This document shows, piece after piece, positions 23,593-33,881 of a DNA stretch of 64,000 nucleotides. Made by a program: the position numbers and the translations under genes. The DNA comes from Listeria cossartiae subsp. cayugensis (GTDB lineage Bacteria > Bacillota > Bacilli > Lactobacillales > Listeriaceae). The notes under the pieces were generated by a model, which searched no databases, was not told the DNA's origin, and saw only the letters and a list, made by a program, of their open reading frames with translations. Within the stretch, counting starts at the first letter, position 1. Every line of letters begins with the position of its first letter. The stretch spans positions 806,001 through 870,000 of the forward strand of contig NZ_JAARZC010000001.1 of NCBI RefSeq assembly GCF_014229095.1, given 5' to 3'.

Positions 23593-23621
23593 AACTATTT
23601 ATACGACAGATTGCCTATACT
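23593..23621 (+). promoter_or_regulatory. pduA promoter, weak -35
   Basis: TATACT at 23616-23621 with no good -35 17 bp upstream (AACTAT), as expected for a promoter that needs an activator such as PocR. Confidence 0.45.
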
Positions 23622-23660
23622 GAGAGAGTAAAATACTTATTTTGAGAAGGAGGTACACCC

Positions 23661-23948
23661 ATGCAAGAAGCACTAGGCTTAGTTGAAACTAAAGGGCTAG
23701 TCGGCGCCATTGAAGCCGCTGACGCCATGGTTAAATCAGCTAACGTAACATTAACAGGATACGAAAAAATCGGGTCTGGACTGGTTACTGTCATGGTTCG
23801 TGGCGATGTTGGTGCGGTGAAAGCAGCGACAGAAGCAGGAGCAGCGGCAGCAAGAAATGTAGGTACCGTGATGAGTACACATGTTATTCCTCGTCCGCAT
23901 ACAGATGTGGAAGAAATTTTACCAGTGAGGGTGAAGTCAGATGAGTGA
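23661..23948 (+). CDS. pduA: PduA, hexameric BMC shell protein
   Basis: 95 residues with a single BMC domain ([20 protein letters not shown] ... [20 protein letters not shown] ... HVIPRP). The pore loop around residues 38-41 (KIGSG) matches PduA. It forms the main facet hexamers that let propanediol in and keep propionaldehyde inside. AGAAGGAGG precedes ATG 23661. It opens the main pdu operon and overlaps pduB by 8 bp. Confidence 0.94.
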   Translation: MQEALGLVETKGLVGAIEAADAMVKSANVTLTGYEKIGSGLVTVMVRGDVGAVKAATEAGAAAARNVGTVMSTHVIPRPHTDVEEILPVRVKSDE

Positions 23949-24744
23949 GCAAAATAAACTGATTGACGAAATTCTAAAACAGGTAATGGAAACAGTTAAT
24001 GATGCCCCGGAAAAACTAGTAGAGGATGGAGGATCACGTCAAATGAGTGAAAAAGCAATTCAATTAACAGAATTTGTAGGAACAGCAATTGGAGATACAA
24101 TCGGCCTAGTGATTGCGAATGTAGACGGACAACTTTTAGAAGCAATGAAGCTTGAGAAGTCTTACCGTTCTATAGGTATTTTAGGAGCCCGTACTGGTGC
24201 AGGCCCACATATTATGGCTGCGGATGAAGCAGTGAAAGCAACGAACACAGAAGTAGTGAAAATCGAATTACCACGAGATACAAAAGGCGGTGCAGGTCAT
24301 GGTTCTTTAATTATCTTTGGTGGCGACGATGTTTCAGATGTGAAACGTGCGGTGGAAGTGGCACTGAATGAATTAGATAAAACTTTTGGCGATGTGTATG
24401 GCAATGAAGCTGGGCACATTGAACTTCAATATACAGCGCGAGCAAGCCATGCGCTTAATACAGCATTTGGCGCACCAGTAGGGAAAGCATTCGGACTTAT
24501 GGTTGGTGCTCCAGCTGGAATCGGTGTTGTAATGGCTGACACTGCAGTGAAATCAGCTAACGTAGATGTCGTTGCTTATTCTTCACCAGCTGATGGAACA
24601 AGTTTCTCCAATGAAGTAATCCTTTGTATTTCCGGAGATTCTGGAGCAGTCCGTCAAGCTGTTATTTCTGCACGTGAAATTGGTAAAAAATTACTTGGAG
24701 CTTTAGGGGATGAACCGAAAAATGATCGTCCATCCTACATTTAG
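23941..24744 (+). CDS. pduB: PduB, trimeric BMC shell protein (with PduB' start)
   Basis: 267 residues with two BMC domains (BMC-T). The first 34 residues form an amphipathic helix ([15 protein letters not shown]) that in Salmonella links the shell to the enzyme core. A second start, ATG 24043, has GGAGG at 24028-24032 and would yield PduB' of 233 residues, as in Salmonella where both forms are made. The domain with [19 protein letters not shown] is typical. Confidence 0.94.
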   Translation: MSEQNKLIDEILKQVMETVNDAPEKLVEDGGSRQMSEKAIQLTEFVGTAIGDTIGLVIANVDGQLLEAMKLEKSYRSIGILGARTGAGPHIMAADEAVKATNTEVVKIELPRDTKGGAGHGSLIIFGGDDVSDVKRAVEVALNELDKTFGDVYGNEAGHIELQYTARASHALNTAFGAPVGKAFGLMVGAPAGIGVVMADTAVKSANVDVVAYSSPADGTSFSNEVILCISGDSGAVRQAVISAREIGKKLLGALGDEPKNDRPSYI

Positions 24745-24762
24745 AACGGAGGGTAACGACTG

Positions 24763-26427
24763 ATGAAATCAAAACGCTTTGAAGAATTAGCAAAACGCCC
24801 GGTCAATCAAGATGGTTTTGTAAAGGAATGGATTGAAGAAGGCTTAATCGCAATGGAAAGCCCAAATGATCCAAAACCAAGCATTAAAATAGAAAATGGC
24901 AAAGTAGTCGAAATGGATAGCAAAAAAATTGCTGATTTTGACTTAATTGACCATTTCATCGCGAAATATGGCGTCGATTTATCTCGTGCGGAAGAAGTTA
25001 TGCAAATGGATTCGGTGAAGTTAGCGAATATGCTTTGCGACCCAAATGTACCACGTGAAAAAATCGTTTTACTTACAACTGCTATGACACCGGCAAAAAT
25101 AGTAGAAGTAGTTTCGCAAATGAACGTTGTCGAAATGATGATGTCGATGCAAAAAATGCGCTCACGTAGAACGCCAACAACCCAAGCCCATGTAACAAAC
25201 TTGCGTGATAATCCGGTTCAAATTGCAGCCGATGCAGCAGAAGCAGCGATTCGTGGCTTTGATGAACAAGAAACAACCGTTGCGGTAGTTCGTTATGCAC
25301 CTTTTAACGCGCTTAGTTTATTAGTAGGTTCGCAAACGGGCCGTGGTGGCGTATTAACGCAATGTTCATTAGAAGAAGCAACAGAATTAGAACTCGGTAT
25401 GCGTGGTTTAACTTGTTACGCGGAAACGATTTCTGTGTATGGTACGGAGCCTGTATTTACAGACGGAGATGATACGCCTTGGTCCAAAGGTATTTTGGCA
25501 AGTGCATATGCGTCTCGCGGGCTGAAAATGCGTTTCACATCTGGGACTGGTTCTGAAGTTCAAATGGGTTATGCAGAAGGAAAATCGATGCTTTATCTTG
25601 AATCGCGCTGTATTTTTATTACGAAAGCAGCTGGTGTTCAAGGGTTACAAAATGGTTCGATTAGTTGTATCGGAATTCCGGGAGCCGTGCCAAGTGGTAT
25701 TAGAGCGGTTCTTGCCGAGAATTTAATTGCCGTTATGCTCGATCTAGAAGTAGCGTCTGGTAATGACCAAACATTCTCTCACTCGGATATTCGCCGTACA
25801 GCTCGTTTGCTGATGCAATTTTTACCAGGAACAGATTATATTTCCTCTGGTTATAGCGCAACGCCGAACTATGACAATATGTTTGCTGGTTCGAACTTTG
25901 ATGCAGATGATTTTGATGATTACAATATTTTGCAACGCGATTTAAAAGTGGACGGTGGTCTAACGCCGGTTACAGAAGAAGAAGTTGTTGCAGTTAGAAA
26001 TAAAGCGGCACGCGTTATTCAAGCAGTTTTCGACAAATTAGGTCTTCCAGAAGTAACCGATGCGGAAGTAGAAGCAGCAACGTATGCACGTGGAAGTAAA
26101 GATATGCCAGAACGTAACATGGTAGAAGATATTAAAGCAGCAGCTGAAATGATGGACCGCGGTGTGACTGGTCTGGATGTCGTGAAAGCACTATCTGCTG
26201 GTGGATTCGATGATGTTGCCGAAAGCGTACTTAATATGCTGAAACAACGTGTATCTGGTGATTTCCTTCATACGTCTGCCATCATTGATAAAGACTGGAA
26301 TGTGATTAGTTCCGTCAACGATTTAAATGATTACGCAGGTCCAGGAACTGGTTATCGCTTAGAGGGCGAACGCTGGGAGAAATTAAAAGATATCGCTGTT
26401 GCAGTCGATGCAAACGAATTAGACTAA
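24763..26427 (+). CDS. pduC: PduC, diol dehydratase large subunit
   Basis: 554 residues, the family's usual length, starting at ATG 24763 after ACGGAGGG. The TIM-barrel large subunit binds substrate and adenosylcobalamin and removes water from 1,2-propanediol to give propionaldehyde; glycerol is also a substrate and inactivator. Recognisable stretches include [20 protein letters not shown] at the N-terminus and [13 protein letters not shown] in the barrel. Confidence 0.95.
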   Translation: MKSKRFEELAKRPVNQDGFVKEWIEEGLIAMESPNDPKPSIKIENGKVVEMDSKKIADFDLIDHFIAKYGVDLSRAEEVMQMDSVKLANMLCDPNVPREKIVLLTTAMTPAKIVEVVSQMNVVEMMMSMQKMRSRRTPTTQAHVTNLRDNPVQIAADAAEAAIRGFDEQETTVAVVRYAPFNALSLLVGSQTGRGGVLTQCSLEEATELELGMRGLTCYAETISVYGTEPVFTDGDDTPWSKGILASAYASRGLKMRFTSGTGSEVQMGYAEGKSMLYLESRCIFITKAAGVQGLQNGSISCIGIPGAVPSGIRAVLAENLIAVMLDLEVASGNDQTFSHSDIRRTARLLMQFLPGTDYISSGYSATPNYDNMFAGSNFDADDFDDYNILQRDLKVDGGLTPVTEEEVVAVRNKAARVIQAVFDKLGLPEVTDAEVEAATYARGSKDMPERNMVEDIKAAAEMMDRGVTGLDVVKALSAGGFDDVAESVLNMLKQRVSGDFLHTSAIIDKDWNVISSVNDLNDYAGPGTGYRLEGERWEKLKDIAVAVDANELD

Positions 26428-26464
26428 GCTACTTCCCATTTTTTATAAAGGAGGATTACGAGAC

Positions 26465-27124
26465 ATGGTTGAAATTAACGAAAAAGTGCTTCGCGGAATT
26501 ATTTCGGAAGTGTTAGATGAATTACAGCTAAAAGAAGATAAAGTTTCTTTCCAAAAAGAACTGCCAAGTGTTGCCGTTTCAGATGAAAGCTTTTTAACAG
26601 AAATTGGTGACGCAAAGCCAGGTAGACAAAAAGATGAAGTGGTTATTGCGGTCGCGCCAGCTTTTGGTAAATATCAAACGAAAAATATTGTCGGCGTTCC
26701 ACATAAACAAATTTTACGAGAAGTGATTGCAGGTATTGAAGAAGAAGGGTTAAAAGCGCGTGTTGTCCGTGTGTTCCGTTCTTCTGACGTAGCGTTCGTC
26801 GCGGTAGAGGGCGACAAGTTAAGTGGTTCTGGTATTTGTATCGGCATTCAGTCGCGTGGTACAGCTTTGATCCACCAAAAAGATTTACAACCACTTTCTA
26901 ACTTAGAGCTATTCCCGCAAGCACCATTAATCACGCTAGAAACTTACCGAGCAATTGGGAAAAATGCGGCAAAATATGCTAAAGGTGAATCACCAAATCC
27001 AGTGCCAATGGTAAACGATCAAATGGCACGCCCGAAATTCCAAGCCAAAGCAGCTTTACTTCATATCAAAGAAACCAAACATGTTGTTCAAGGGAAAAAC
27101 GCAGTCGAATTACAAGTAAACTAA
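26465..27124 (+). CDS. pduD: PduD, diol dehydratase medium subunit
   Basis: 219 residues from ATG 26465 (AAGGAGG). The N-terminal helix ([19 protein letters not shown]) is the short amphipathic sequence that packs the enzyme into the microcompartment. The remaining Rossmann-like domain ([20 protein letters not shown]) contributes to B12 binding. Confidence 0.95.
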   Translation: MVEINEKVLRGIISEVLDELQLKEDKVSFQKELPSVAVSDESFLTEIGDAKPGRQKDEVVIAVAPAFGKYQTKNIVGVPHKQILREVIAGIEEEGLKARVVRVFRSSDVAFVAVEGDKLSGSGICIGIQSRGTALIHQKDLQPLSNLELFPQAPLITLETYRAIGKNAAKYAKGESPNPVPMVNDQMARPKFQAKAALLHIKETKHVVQGKNAVELQVN

Positions 27125-27137
27125 TAGTGAGGTGAAA

Positions 27138-27653
27138 ATGATGAATCAAGAAGCACTAGAAAATATGGTTAGAAATATTTTGCAAGAAGTAAATAGTGGC
27201 GCCGTTTCAACAACAACTTCTCCAAAAATGAGCGGAGATACACTGACGGTGCGCGATTATCCACTGGGTACGAAACGCCCTGAACTTGTAAAAACATCGA
27301 CATCAAAATCATTAGACGATATTACGCTGAAAAGTGTTTTAGATGGCACGATTAAACCTGAAGATGTTCGTGTAACAGCGGAAACACTGAAAATGCAAGC
27401 ACAAGTAGCTAGAGATGCAGGACGCGCAACGCTCGCGAATAATTTCGAACGTGCAGCAGAACTTACGATTGTTCCAGATGAACGTATTTTAGAAATTTAT
27501 AATGCGATGCGCCCTTATCGTTCCTCAAAAGAAGAGCTACTTGCAATTGCGGATGAATTGGAAAATGTGTACAATGCAACGATTTGTTCTAATTATGTTC
27601 GTGAAGCAGCACAGCTTTATCAAGAGCGTAAGAAATTAAAAGGCGATAATTAA
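27138..27653 (+). CDS. pduE: PduE, diol dehydratase small subunit
   Basis: About 171 residues. ATG 27138 or ATG 27141 is the likely start after GTGAGGTG; GTG 27132 lies in the ribosome binding site. An N-terminal amphipathic helix (EALENMVRNILQEVN) precedes the small-subunit domain (TLTVRDYPLGTKRPELVKT; later YRSSKEELLAIADELEN). Completes the PduCDE enzyme. Confidence 0.94.
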   Translation: MMNQEALENMVRNILQEVNSGAVSTTTSPKMSGDTLTVRDYPLGTKRPELVKTSTSKSLDDITLKSVLDGTIKPEDVRVTAETLKMQAQVARDAGRATLANNFERAAELTIVPDERILEIYNAMRPYRSSKEELLAIADELENVYNATICSNYVREAAQLYQERKKLKGDN

Positions 27654-27697
27654 AATTCACCTTTGCTCGCGATTATGTAGGAAATGCGGTGAAATGA

Positions 27698-29518
27698 ATG
27701 AAATATATGGCAGGTATTGATATCGGAAACTCAACAACGGAAGTGGCGCTTGCGATAGCAGATTCTGGAGGTAACGCCGAGTTTGTTGCGAGTGCTATTA
27801 CGGACACAACTGGTATCAAAGGAACGAAACAAAATCTTCATGGGATTTTTAAAGCGTTGCGACTTGCTTTAGAGAAAGTAAATGCAACAACCGCTGATTT
27901 GATAGAAATTCGTATTAATGAAGCGACACCCGTGATTGGTGATGTGGCAATGGAGACAATTACAGAAACGATTATTACGGAATCCACGATGATTGGCCAT
28001 AATCCAAAAACGCCAGGTGGACTTGGAATGGGATCAGGTATGACGGTACTTTTGGACGAGGTTGCTTCTAAATCAAAAGATACAGATTATATTGTGATTA
28101 TCCCAAAAACAGTCGACTTTGAAGATGCCGCAAAGCAGATTAATGCGTATGTTGAAAAAGGTTACCAAATAACGGCGGCAATTCTTCAAGCTGATGATGG
28201 CGTTCTTGTGCATAATCGATTAAACAGCAAAATCCCGATTGTGGATGAAGTTGGTTTTATTGATAAAGTTCCGGTTGATATGTTAGCGGCTGTTGAAGTT
28301 GCGGCTCCCGGAAAAGTCATTGAAACCATTTCGAACCCATATGGTATTGCGACGGTGTTTCATTTAAGTTCGGATGAAACGAAAAATATTATCCCTGTTG
28401 CGCGTGCTTTAATTGGAAACCGTTCGGCAGTTGTGATTAAAACACCAGAGGGTGATGTGAAAGCAAGAACCATCCCGGCTGGACATATCGAGTTAAAGTC
28501 AGGTTCGCGAACGCTGCGTGTGAATGTCGCAGAAGGATCGGAGAAAATCATGCAGGCGATTATGTCTCTACCAAAACTCGACAATGCAAGCGGAGAACCG
28601 GGAACGAATATCGGTGGCATGCTGGAAAAAGTGCGGCAAACCATGGCTGGACTAACAGATAAATTACCAGCAGATATTTTTATTCAAGATTTACTTGCAG
28701 TAGATACGTTTGTTCCAGTTGATGTTCAAGGCGGTCTTGCAGGTGAGTTTTCGATGGAACAAGCAGTTGGAATTGCCTCAATGGTTAAAAGTGATCATTT
28801 ACAAATGGCAGCAATTGCTTCGGAAATCGAACAAGAACTGCAAGTAACAGTCAAAATTGGTGGGGCAGAAGCAGAAGCGGCTATTTTAGGCGCACTTACT
28901 ACCCCTGGAACCAATACGCCACTTGCTATTTTAGACTTAGGTGCTGGGTCCACAGATGCCTCGATTATTAATGGAAAAGGAGAAATTATCGCAACTCATT
29001 TAGCTGGTGCAGGTGATATGGTGACGATGATTATCCAGTCAGAAATTGGCCTGGAAGACCGTTATTTAGCAGAAGATATTAAAAAATACCCGCTTGCTAA
29101 AGTCGAAAGCATTTTCCACATTCGTCATGAAGATGGCACGGTCCAATTTTTTGATACACCGCTTTCTCCAAGCGTTTTTGCCAAAGTAGTAATTGTAAAA
29201 TCAGACGGCTTTGTACCAATTCCGGGTGATGTGTCCATCGAAAAAATCAAATTAATCCGTCGTTCCGCAAAAGAGCGTGTTTTTGTAACGAATACGATCC
29301 GCGCATTAAAATATGTCAGCCCAACTGGGAACATTCGAGATATTCCATTTGTTGTTATTGTCGGGGGATCAGCCCTTGATTTTGAGATTCCGCAATTAAT
29401 AACCGATGCACTTTCTCATTATTCACTTGTTGCTGGCCGTGGAAATATCCGTGGCAAAGAAGGACCTAGAAATGCCGTTGCGACAGGATTAATTCTATCA
29501 GGGGGTGCGAAGGCATGA
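27698..29518 (+). CDS. pduG: PduG, diol dehydratase reactivase large subunit
   Basis: 606 residues, an actin/Hsp70-like ATPase. GIDIGNSTTEVALA at residues 5-18 is phosphate-binding loop 1 and LDLGAGSTDASII near residue 410 is loop 2. It exchanges damaged cobalamin for intact cofactor on PduCDE using ATP. No strong ribosome binding site is seen (GGTGAAATGA). It overlaps pduH by 4 bp. Confidence 0.94.
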   Translation: MKYMAGIDIGNSTTEVALAIADSGGNAEFVASAITDTTGIKGTKQNLHGIFKALRLALEKVNATTADLIEIRINEATPVIGDVAMETITETIITESTMIGHNPKTPGGLGMGSGMTVLLDEVASKSKDTDYIVIIPKTVDFEDAAKQINAYVEKGYQITAAILQADDGVLVHNRLNSKIPIVDEVGFIDKVPVDMLAAVEVAAPGKVIETISNPYGIATVFHLSSDETKNIIPVARALIGNRSAVVIKTPEGDVKARTIPAGHIELKSGSRTLRVNVAEGSEKIMQAIMSLPKLDNASGEPGTNIGGMLEKVRQTMAGLTDKLPADIFIQDLLAVDTFVPVDVQGGLAGEFSMEQAVGIASMVKSDHLQMAAIASEIEQELQVTVKIGGAEAEAAILGALTTPGTNTPLAILDLGAGSTDASIINGKGEIIATHLAGAGDMVTMIIQSEIGLEDRYLAEDIKKYPLAKVESIFHIRHEDGTVQFFDTPLSPSVFAKVVIVKSDGFVPIPGDVSIEKIKLIRRSAKERVFVTNTIRALKYVSPTGNIRDIPFVVIVGGSALDFEIPQLITDALSHYSLVAGRGNIRGKEGPRNAVATGLILSGGAKA

Positions 29519-29862
29519 TTCCGGTTGTTAGTAAACCAGCTATTTATTTTCATGCAGATAAAAATGCCGATCCCGATTGTATTAAACAAGTTTTATTTGG
29601 AATAGAAGAAGAAGGCATTCCGTGCGAGTTAGAAATGATGCCTTTAAAAGAAGAAGTGCAAGCCGCATTTCGAGCATCCGCGAGTTCTCCATTGTTGGTC
29701 GGTATTACGCTGAAAAATGATCATTTAGTGATTCATTATCGCAATTTGCCACCAGATAAACCGCTGTTTTCGGAATATCGTTTTTGTGCAGCATCACTCG
29801 AAAAACAGCGCAATATGGGAATGAATGCGGCTCGGCTCGTTAAGGGTGTACCTTTTAAATAA
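29515..29862 (+). CDS. pduH: PduH, diol dehydratase reactivase small subunit
   Basis: 115 residues, ATGA-coupled to pduG. The fold resembles the PduE/DdrB swivelling domain: KPAIYFHADKNADPDCIKQV at the start and GMNAARLVKGVPF at the end are typical. It pairs with PduG to release inactive cobalamin. Confidence 0.92.
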   Translation: MIPVVSKPAIYFHADKNADPDCIKQVLFGIEEEGIPCELEMMPLKEEVQAAFRASASSPLLVGITLKNDHLVIHYRNLPPDKPLFSEYRFCAASLEKQRNMGMNAARLVKGVPFK

Positions 29863-29874
29863 GGAGGTGAAGGA

Positions 29875-30321
29875 ATGCATCAAGCAATTGGAATGATTGA
29901 AATTAAAGGACTTGCCTCAGCGATTACAGTAGCAGATACAATGGCTAAAGTAGCAAATATCCAACTAGTTGACACGGAAAAAGCAAAAGGTTTTGGCTGG
30001 ATTACTGTGAAAGTAGAAGGAGATGTTGCAGCAGTAAATGCCGCGCTCGAAGCAGGAGAACAAACCGCAATAGCCTCAGACAGCTTTATTGCGAAAAAAG
30101 TCATTCCTCGACCAGGGGAAGAGATTTTTACAGTGTTTTGGCCACAAGAAGACGAAGCGCCAGAACAACCGGTGGAAGCAGAATTAATCGTAGAGCCGGA
30201 AGTAGTCGCTGAATCCGAAGTAGCGGCAGAACCAACATGTAATCTATGTCATGATCCACTATGCCCACGGGTAAAAGGCGATCCAAGACAAGATTGTATC
30301 CATTTTGAAGAAGAGAAGTAA
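29875..30321 (+). CDS. pduK: PduK, BMC shell protein with Cys-rich tail
   Basis: 148 residues. A BMC domain (1-88) is followed by an acidic Glu/Val/Ala linker and a tail with [14 protein letters not shown] and QDC (four Cys), a probable Fe-S or Zn site as in other PduK proteins. Minor hexameric shell component, with the tail probably directed to one face of the shell. AAGGAGG precedes ATG 29875. Confidence 0.9.
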   Translation: MHQAIGMIEIKGLASAITVADTMAKVANIQLVDTEKAKGFGWITVKVEGDVAAVNAALEAGEQTAIASDSFIAKKVIPRPGEEIFTVFWPQEDEAPEQPVEAELIVEPEVVAESEVAAEPTCNLCHDPLCPRVKGDPRQDCIHFEEEK

Positions 30322-30346
30322 ACCTAATTTTGAGGAGGAAATAATA

Positions 30347-30622
30347 ATGAATAATGCACTTGGAATGATTGAAACTAAAGGACTTGTTGGCGCAATTGAA
30401 GCAGCTGACGCAATGGTAAAAGCAGCAAACGTATCTCTTGTAGGTTATGAAAAAATTGGCTCAGGACTTGTAACAGTAATGGTTCGCGGCGATGTTGGCG
30501 CAGTAAAAGCAGCAACAGATGCAGGCGCAGCAGCAGCGCGTAACGTTGGAGAAGTACAATCTATCCACGTAATTCCACGTCCACACAATGATGTAGAAAC
30601 GTTGCTACCAAAAGGTTTATAA
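30347..30622 (+). CDS. pduJ: PduJ, hexameric BMC shell protein
   Basis: 91 residues from ATG 30347 (GAGGAGG). Nearly identical to PduA in this window ([25 protein letters not shown] pore loop) and to EutM at 50942. It is the abundant facet protein. The longer frame from 30305 lies in the pduK tail and is rejected. Confidence 0.93.
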   Translation: MNNALGMIETKGLVGAIEAADAMVKAANVSLVGYEKIGSGLVTVMVRGDVGAVKAATDAGAAAARNVGEVQSIHVIPRPHNDVETLLPKGL

Positions 30623-30625
30623 GCC

Positions 30626-31261
30626 GTGGAAAGAGCAGAACTAAAAGCAATAATTAAGCAAATAGTTACAGATAAATTTGGTGGTGCGGCAACAGAGATT
30701 CCAATCGGAGTCTCTAATCGCCACATCCATCTAACTGAAAAAGACTACAATCAACTTTTTCCAAACGAACCTATTCAAGTGAAAAAATGGCTCAAACAAC
30801 CAGGTGAATTTGCCGCCGAGCAAACACTTACAGTTATTTCGGAAAAAGGGGAATTATATCGCGTCCGGATTTTAGGTCCACTGCGGAAATTTTCGCAAGT
30901 CGAGCTTTCTAAAACGGATGCTAGAATGCTTGGAATGAAGATTCCAATTCGTGTTTCCGGAGATATTGAAGGAACGCCGGGAATTAAACTTGTCTCTAAA
31001 CATAGCGAACTTTCCTTACCAAAAGGGGTAATTGTCGCGAAACGCCACATCCATTTACCAGAGAGTGTGGCGAATGAATATGGCGTAAAACAAGGCGATG
31101 AAGTTTCTGTACTAGTAGGTTCGGAAATGCGCAGTCTAGTTTTAAACCATTGTACGATTCGGGTAAATAATCAATTTATTCCAGAAATGCATATTGATAC
31201 AGATGAAGCGAATGCGGCAGATATTGCTGGCACAAGCTTTGCAAAAATAATCAAGTCGTGA
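30626..31261 (+). CDS. pduL: PduL, phosphotransacylase
   Basis: 211 residues from GTG 30626, 3 bp after pduJ. The N-terminus (ERAELKAIIKQIVTDKFG) is an encapsulation helix. Two PduL domains carry the zinc motifs VSNRHIHL and KRHIHLP. It converts propionyl-CoA and phosphate to propionyl phosphate and recycles CoA inside the compartment. A second PduL is encoded in the eut cluster at 52160. Confidence 0.93.
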   Translation: MERAELKAIIKQIVTDKFGGAATEIPIGVSNRHIHLTEKDYNQLFPNEPIQVKKWLKQPGEFAAEQTLTVISEKGELYRVRILGPLRKFSQVELSKTDARMLGMKIPIRVSGDIEGTPGIKLVSKHSELSLPKGVIVAKRHIHLPESVANEYGVKQGDEVSVLVGSEMRSLVLNHCTIRVNNQFIPEMHIDTDEANAADIAGTSFAKIIKS

Positions 31262-31281
31262 CGAGATAAGGAGGTGGGAAA

Positions 31282-32121
31282 ATGGATATTTTACAAACAG
31301 CCAATGAACGGATGGAACATCTAGCCTCGCTAATGAATAAAGATATCAAACAAAAAATTCCAGCTGGGGAAAAAGTGAAAGTCGGCGTCGATTTAGGTAC
31401 TTCTTCGATTGTGTTTGTTGTGTTAGATGAGCATAATGTACCGCTTTTTGGTGCATTTGAATTTGCAGATGCTGTTCGAGATGGTCTCGTTGTCAATTAC
31501 CGCGAGTCTGTCGAAGTTGTAACAAGACTGAAAGACCGCGCAGAAAAATGCCTAGGAATAAGTTTAACGCATGCTTCTGGAGCCATCCCACCAGGTACAG
31601 TTGGAAACAATAAAAAAGTCGTCGCGAATGTAATCGAAAGTGCTGGAATGGAAGCACTTTACACAATTGATGAGCCTACAGCCGCAGCCGCAGTACTTGA
31701 TTTGCAAAATGGTGCAGTCGTCGATGTCGGCGGTGGAACAACTGGAATTAGTGTGTTTGAGAATGGTGAAGTCATTTATACCGCAGATGAACCAACAGGA
31801 GGAACGCATATGACGCTTGTTCTCGCTGGATATTACGGTGTCCCAGTAGAAGAAGCCGAGCAGAATAAGCGCACGCAAAAAGATTCGAGCGAGCATTTTT
31901 CAGTGATGCGCCCTGTGGTGGAAAAAATGGCAGAAATTACCCGTGTTCATCTCGAAAAATCTCCCTCAGAACCACTTTATATTGTTGGTGGAGCATCGGC
32001 TTATAGTCAGTTTAAAGATACGTTTGAAAGCTATTTGAAGATGCCTGTTTTCCAACCTAATTATCCGCAATATGTTACGCCTCTTGGTATTGCCATGAGT
32101 TCGGGGAGCGGAAATTTATGA
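31282..32121 (+). CDS. eutJ: EutJ-like Hsp70-family protein in the pdu operon
   Basis: 279 residues, actin-like ATPase fold: VGVDLGTSSIVFVVLDEHN (phosphate 1), VVDVGGGTTGISVFENG (phosphate 2) and IVGGASAYSQFK (adenosine site). Matches EutJ, a putative chaperone of ethanolamine loci, yet here it lies between pduL and pduM, and the eut locus in this window has no other copy. AAGGAGGTGGG precedes ATG 31282. It might help assemble or reactivate enzymes of both compartments. Confidence 0.88.
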   Translation: MDILQTANERMEHLASLMNKDIKQKIPAGEKVKVGVDLGTSSIVFVVLDEHNVPLFGAFEFADAVRDGLVVNYRESVEVVTRLKDRAEKCLGISLTHASGAIPPGTVGNNKKVVANVIESAGMEALYTIDEPTAAAAVLDLQNGAVVDVGGGTTGISVFENGEVIYTADEPTGGTHMTLVLAGYYGVPVEEAEQNKRTQKDSSEHFSVMRPVVEKMAEITRVHLEKSPSEPLYIVGGASAYSQFKDTFESYLKMPVFQPNYPQYVTPLGIAMSSGSGNL

Positions 32122-32597
32122 TCGAAAAATTAGTAAAAATCATTGTCCAACGCTTGAAACTTCGTGCCGCAAATAAAACTTCAATAGTTGTTAGCAAAAT
32201 CCCGCGCGATCCAATTGCTATTTTTATGGAAAGTGGAACGGTTCGGTTAACGCAGGTGAATAAGCATTTTCTTGAGCGGATTCTTGGTGGTAACCGGGCA
32301 GAATCACTCACTGCTTGGCTGGAAACAGCAGCAGATTATGGGGTTAGCATTGAGTTGGAACTGTATGATAACGGCGAACCTTGGCTAGATTATGTGATGC
32401 TTTCCCAGCTAAACTATCCGGTTTTCACAAGTACTGGTGAGCGACTTTTTTATTCAAGTGGTCAAGTGATTTGCTACGGTGATAGCGCATTAATCCCAAG
32501 CGGAAGTACACTTTGCAAATTTAAAAAGCAGCTTATTACACCGCTTGCAAAGGAATATTTAACGAAAAATAATATTGCAGTGCGGGAAAGGCAGTGA
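32118..32597 (+). CDS. pduM: PduM, microcompartment assembly protein
   Basis: 159 residues, ATGA-coupled to the eutJ-like gene. Short N-terminal amphipathic helix (EKLVKIIVQRLKL), middle domain, and a C-terminal CKFKKQLITPLAKEYLTKNN. The ITPLAK motif recurs in EutT and the gene at 52798. PduM is needed for proper compartment formation in Salmonella; the mechanism is unknown. Confidence 0.85.
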   Translation: MIEKLVKIIVQRLKLRAANKTSIVVSKIPRDPIAIFMESGTVRLTQVNKHFLERILGGNRAESLTAWLETAADYGVSIELELYDNGEPWLDYVMLSQLNYPVFTSTGERLFYSSGQVICYGDSALIPSGSTLCKFKKQLITPLAKEYLTKNNIAVRERQ

Positions 32598-32601
32598 CGT
32601 T

Positions 32602-32865
32602 ATGTTTATGGCGAAAATTACTGGTAGCGTAGTCTCAACGAAAAAAGAAGACTCGCTTACTGGTAAAAAATTAATGATTGTACAACCAGTTGATGCAAAC
32701 GGGGAGCATGTTCGCTCAGAAGAAGTGGCTTGTGACTCGGTTGGTGCGGGGATTGGCGAATATGTGCTTGTTGCTCGTGGAAATGCGGCGAGAAGTGTTT
32801 TTGCGGAACCAAATAGTGCGATTGATTCGGCAATTATTGCAATTGTCGATAGTTTTGATAAGTAA
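32602..32865 (+). CDS. pduN: PduN, pentameric vertex protein
   Basis: 87 residues from ATG 32602 (or MAKITG at 32608). EutN/CcmL fold: AKITGSVVSTKKEDSLTGKK, the GAGIGEYVLVARGNAAR pore region and an AIIAIVDS ending. Pentamers cap the vertices of the shell. The frame upstream to 32575 lies in pduM and is rejected. Confidence 0.92.
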   Translation: MFMAKITGSVVSTKKEDSLTGKKLMIVQPVDANGEHVRSEEVACDSVGAGIGEYVLVARGNAARSVFAEPNSAIDSAIIAIVDSFDK

Positions 32866-32879
32866 GGAGTGAATAACTC

Positions 32880-33875
32880 ATGAGTATTTATACAAAAACC
32901 GGCGATAAGGGAACGACGGCATTATTTGATGGAAATCGTGTGAAAAAATATGATGACCGTGTCGAAACATATGGCTCGTTTGATGAGCTTAATGCGGAAA
33001 TAAGTGTGGCCGAAAAATTCGTTACTTCTGCTGAAAACAAGTCGTTGCTTAGAAATGTTGAGCGTCAGTTGTTCTATGTTTGCGCAGAACTTGCAACAGA
33101 ACACGAAGCAGCCCTCGCTAGCAAAATTATCATTACAGAAAATGATATTAACGAACTCGAAAAAGTGATTGACGCCTATACAGCCAAGTTACCGAAAGTC
33201 GATAGTTTTGTTTTGCCGGGATCAAGCACGGCTGGAGCATTTCTTCATAGCGCGCGGACGGTTGCTAGACGTGGCGAGCGATTATTAGTTCGTTTATCAG
33301 AACAAACAGTTGTCCGTAAAGAGCTATTAAAATTCGTCAACCGTTTATCTGATTTCTTGTATATCCTTGCGCGCGAAGAAGATTTTAGACAGATGCTAGA
33401 TAAAGCAACTAAGCTTATTGTAGCAAGATATTTAGAGCAAACTGGACAAGAAAAGCCGGTTTCAACTGATTTATCATTTTCCTTTTGCGAAAAACTGATG
33501 CATCAAGTTTGTGTCGTTTCTGAGGAAATAGGTGTCCCAGTTACACTCGCCATTGTCGATGCGCACGGCAACCTTAGATTTAATTATCGGATGGAGCATG
33601 CCCTTTTAGTAAGTACAGAACTGGCGACGAAAAAAGCTTATTCGGCTGTAGCGATGAAAACAAGTACAGAAAACTTAGCAGAAGCAGTCCAGCCGGGAGC
33701 ACCACTTTACCAATTAGAAACGCTGACAAATGGTGACATTGTTACTTTTGGCGGCGGCGTTCCAATTTACGGAAAAGATGGAGCGATTATTGGTGGCATG
33801 GGGATTAGCGGCGGCTCAGTAGAAGAAGATATCCACATTGCAAAAAAAGCATTATCAATGATAGAGAAGGGGTAA
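32880..33875 (+). CDS. pduO: PduO, ATP:cob(I)alamin adenosyltransferase
   Basis: 331 residues in two domains. The first 185 match PduO-type adenosyltransferase (IYTKTGDKGTTALFDGNRV, SFDELNAEI, then the substrate site FVLPGSSTAGAFLHSARTVA, RRGERLL). The C-terminal about 130 residues are a GlcG/DUF336 haem-binding domain (LAIVDAHGNLRFNYRM, GGVPIY). It forms adenosylcobalamin from the Co(I) made by PduS. Confidence 0.94.
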   Translation: MSIYTKTGDKGTTALFDGNRVKKYDDRVETYGSFDELNAEISVAEKFVTSAENKSLLRNVERQLFYVCAELATEHEAALASKIIITENDINELEKVIDAYTAKLPKVDSFVLPGSSTAGAFLHSARTVARRGERLLVRLSEQTVVRKELLKFVNRLSDFLYILAREEDFRQMLDKATKLIVARYLEQTGQEKPVSTDLSFSFCEKLMHQVCVVSEEIGVPVTLAIVDAHGNLRFNYRMEHALLVSTELATKKAYSAVAMKTSTENLAEAVQPGAPLYQLETLTNGDIVTFGGGVPIYGKDGAIIGGMGISGGSVEEDIHIAKKALSMIEKG

Positions 33876-33881
33876 TTCTGT

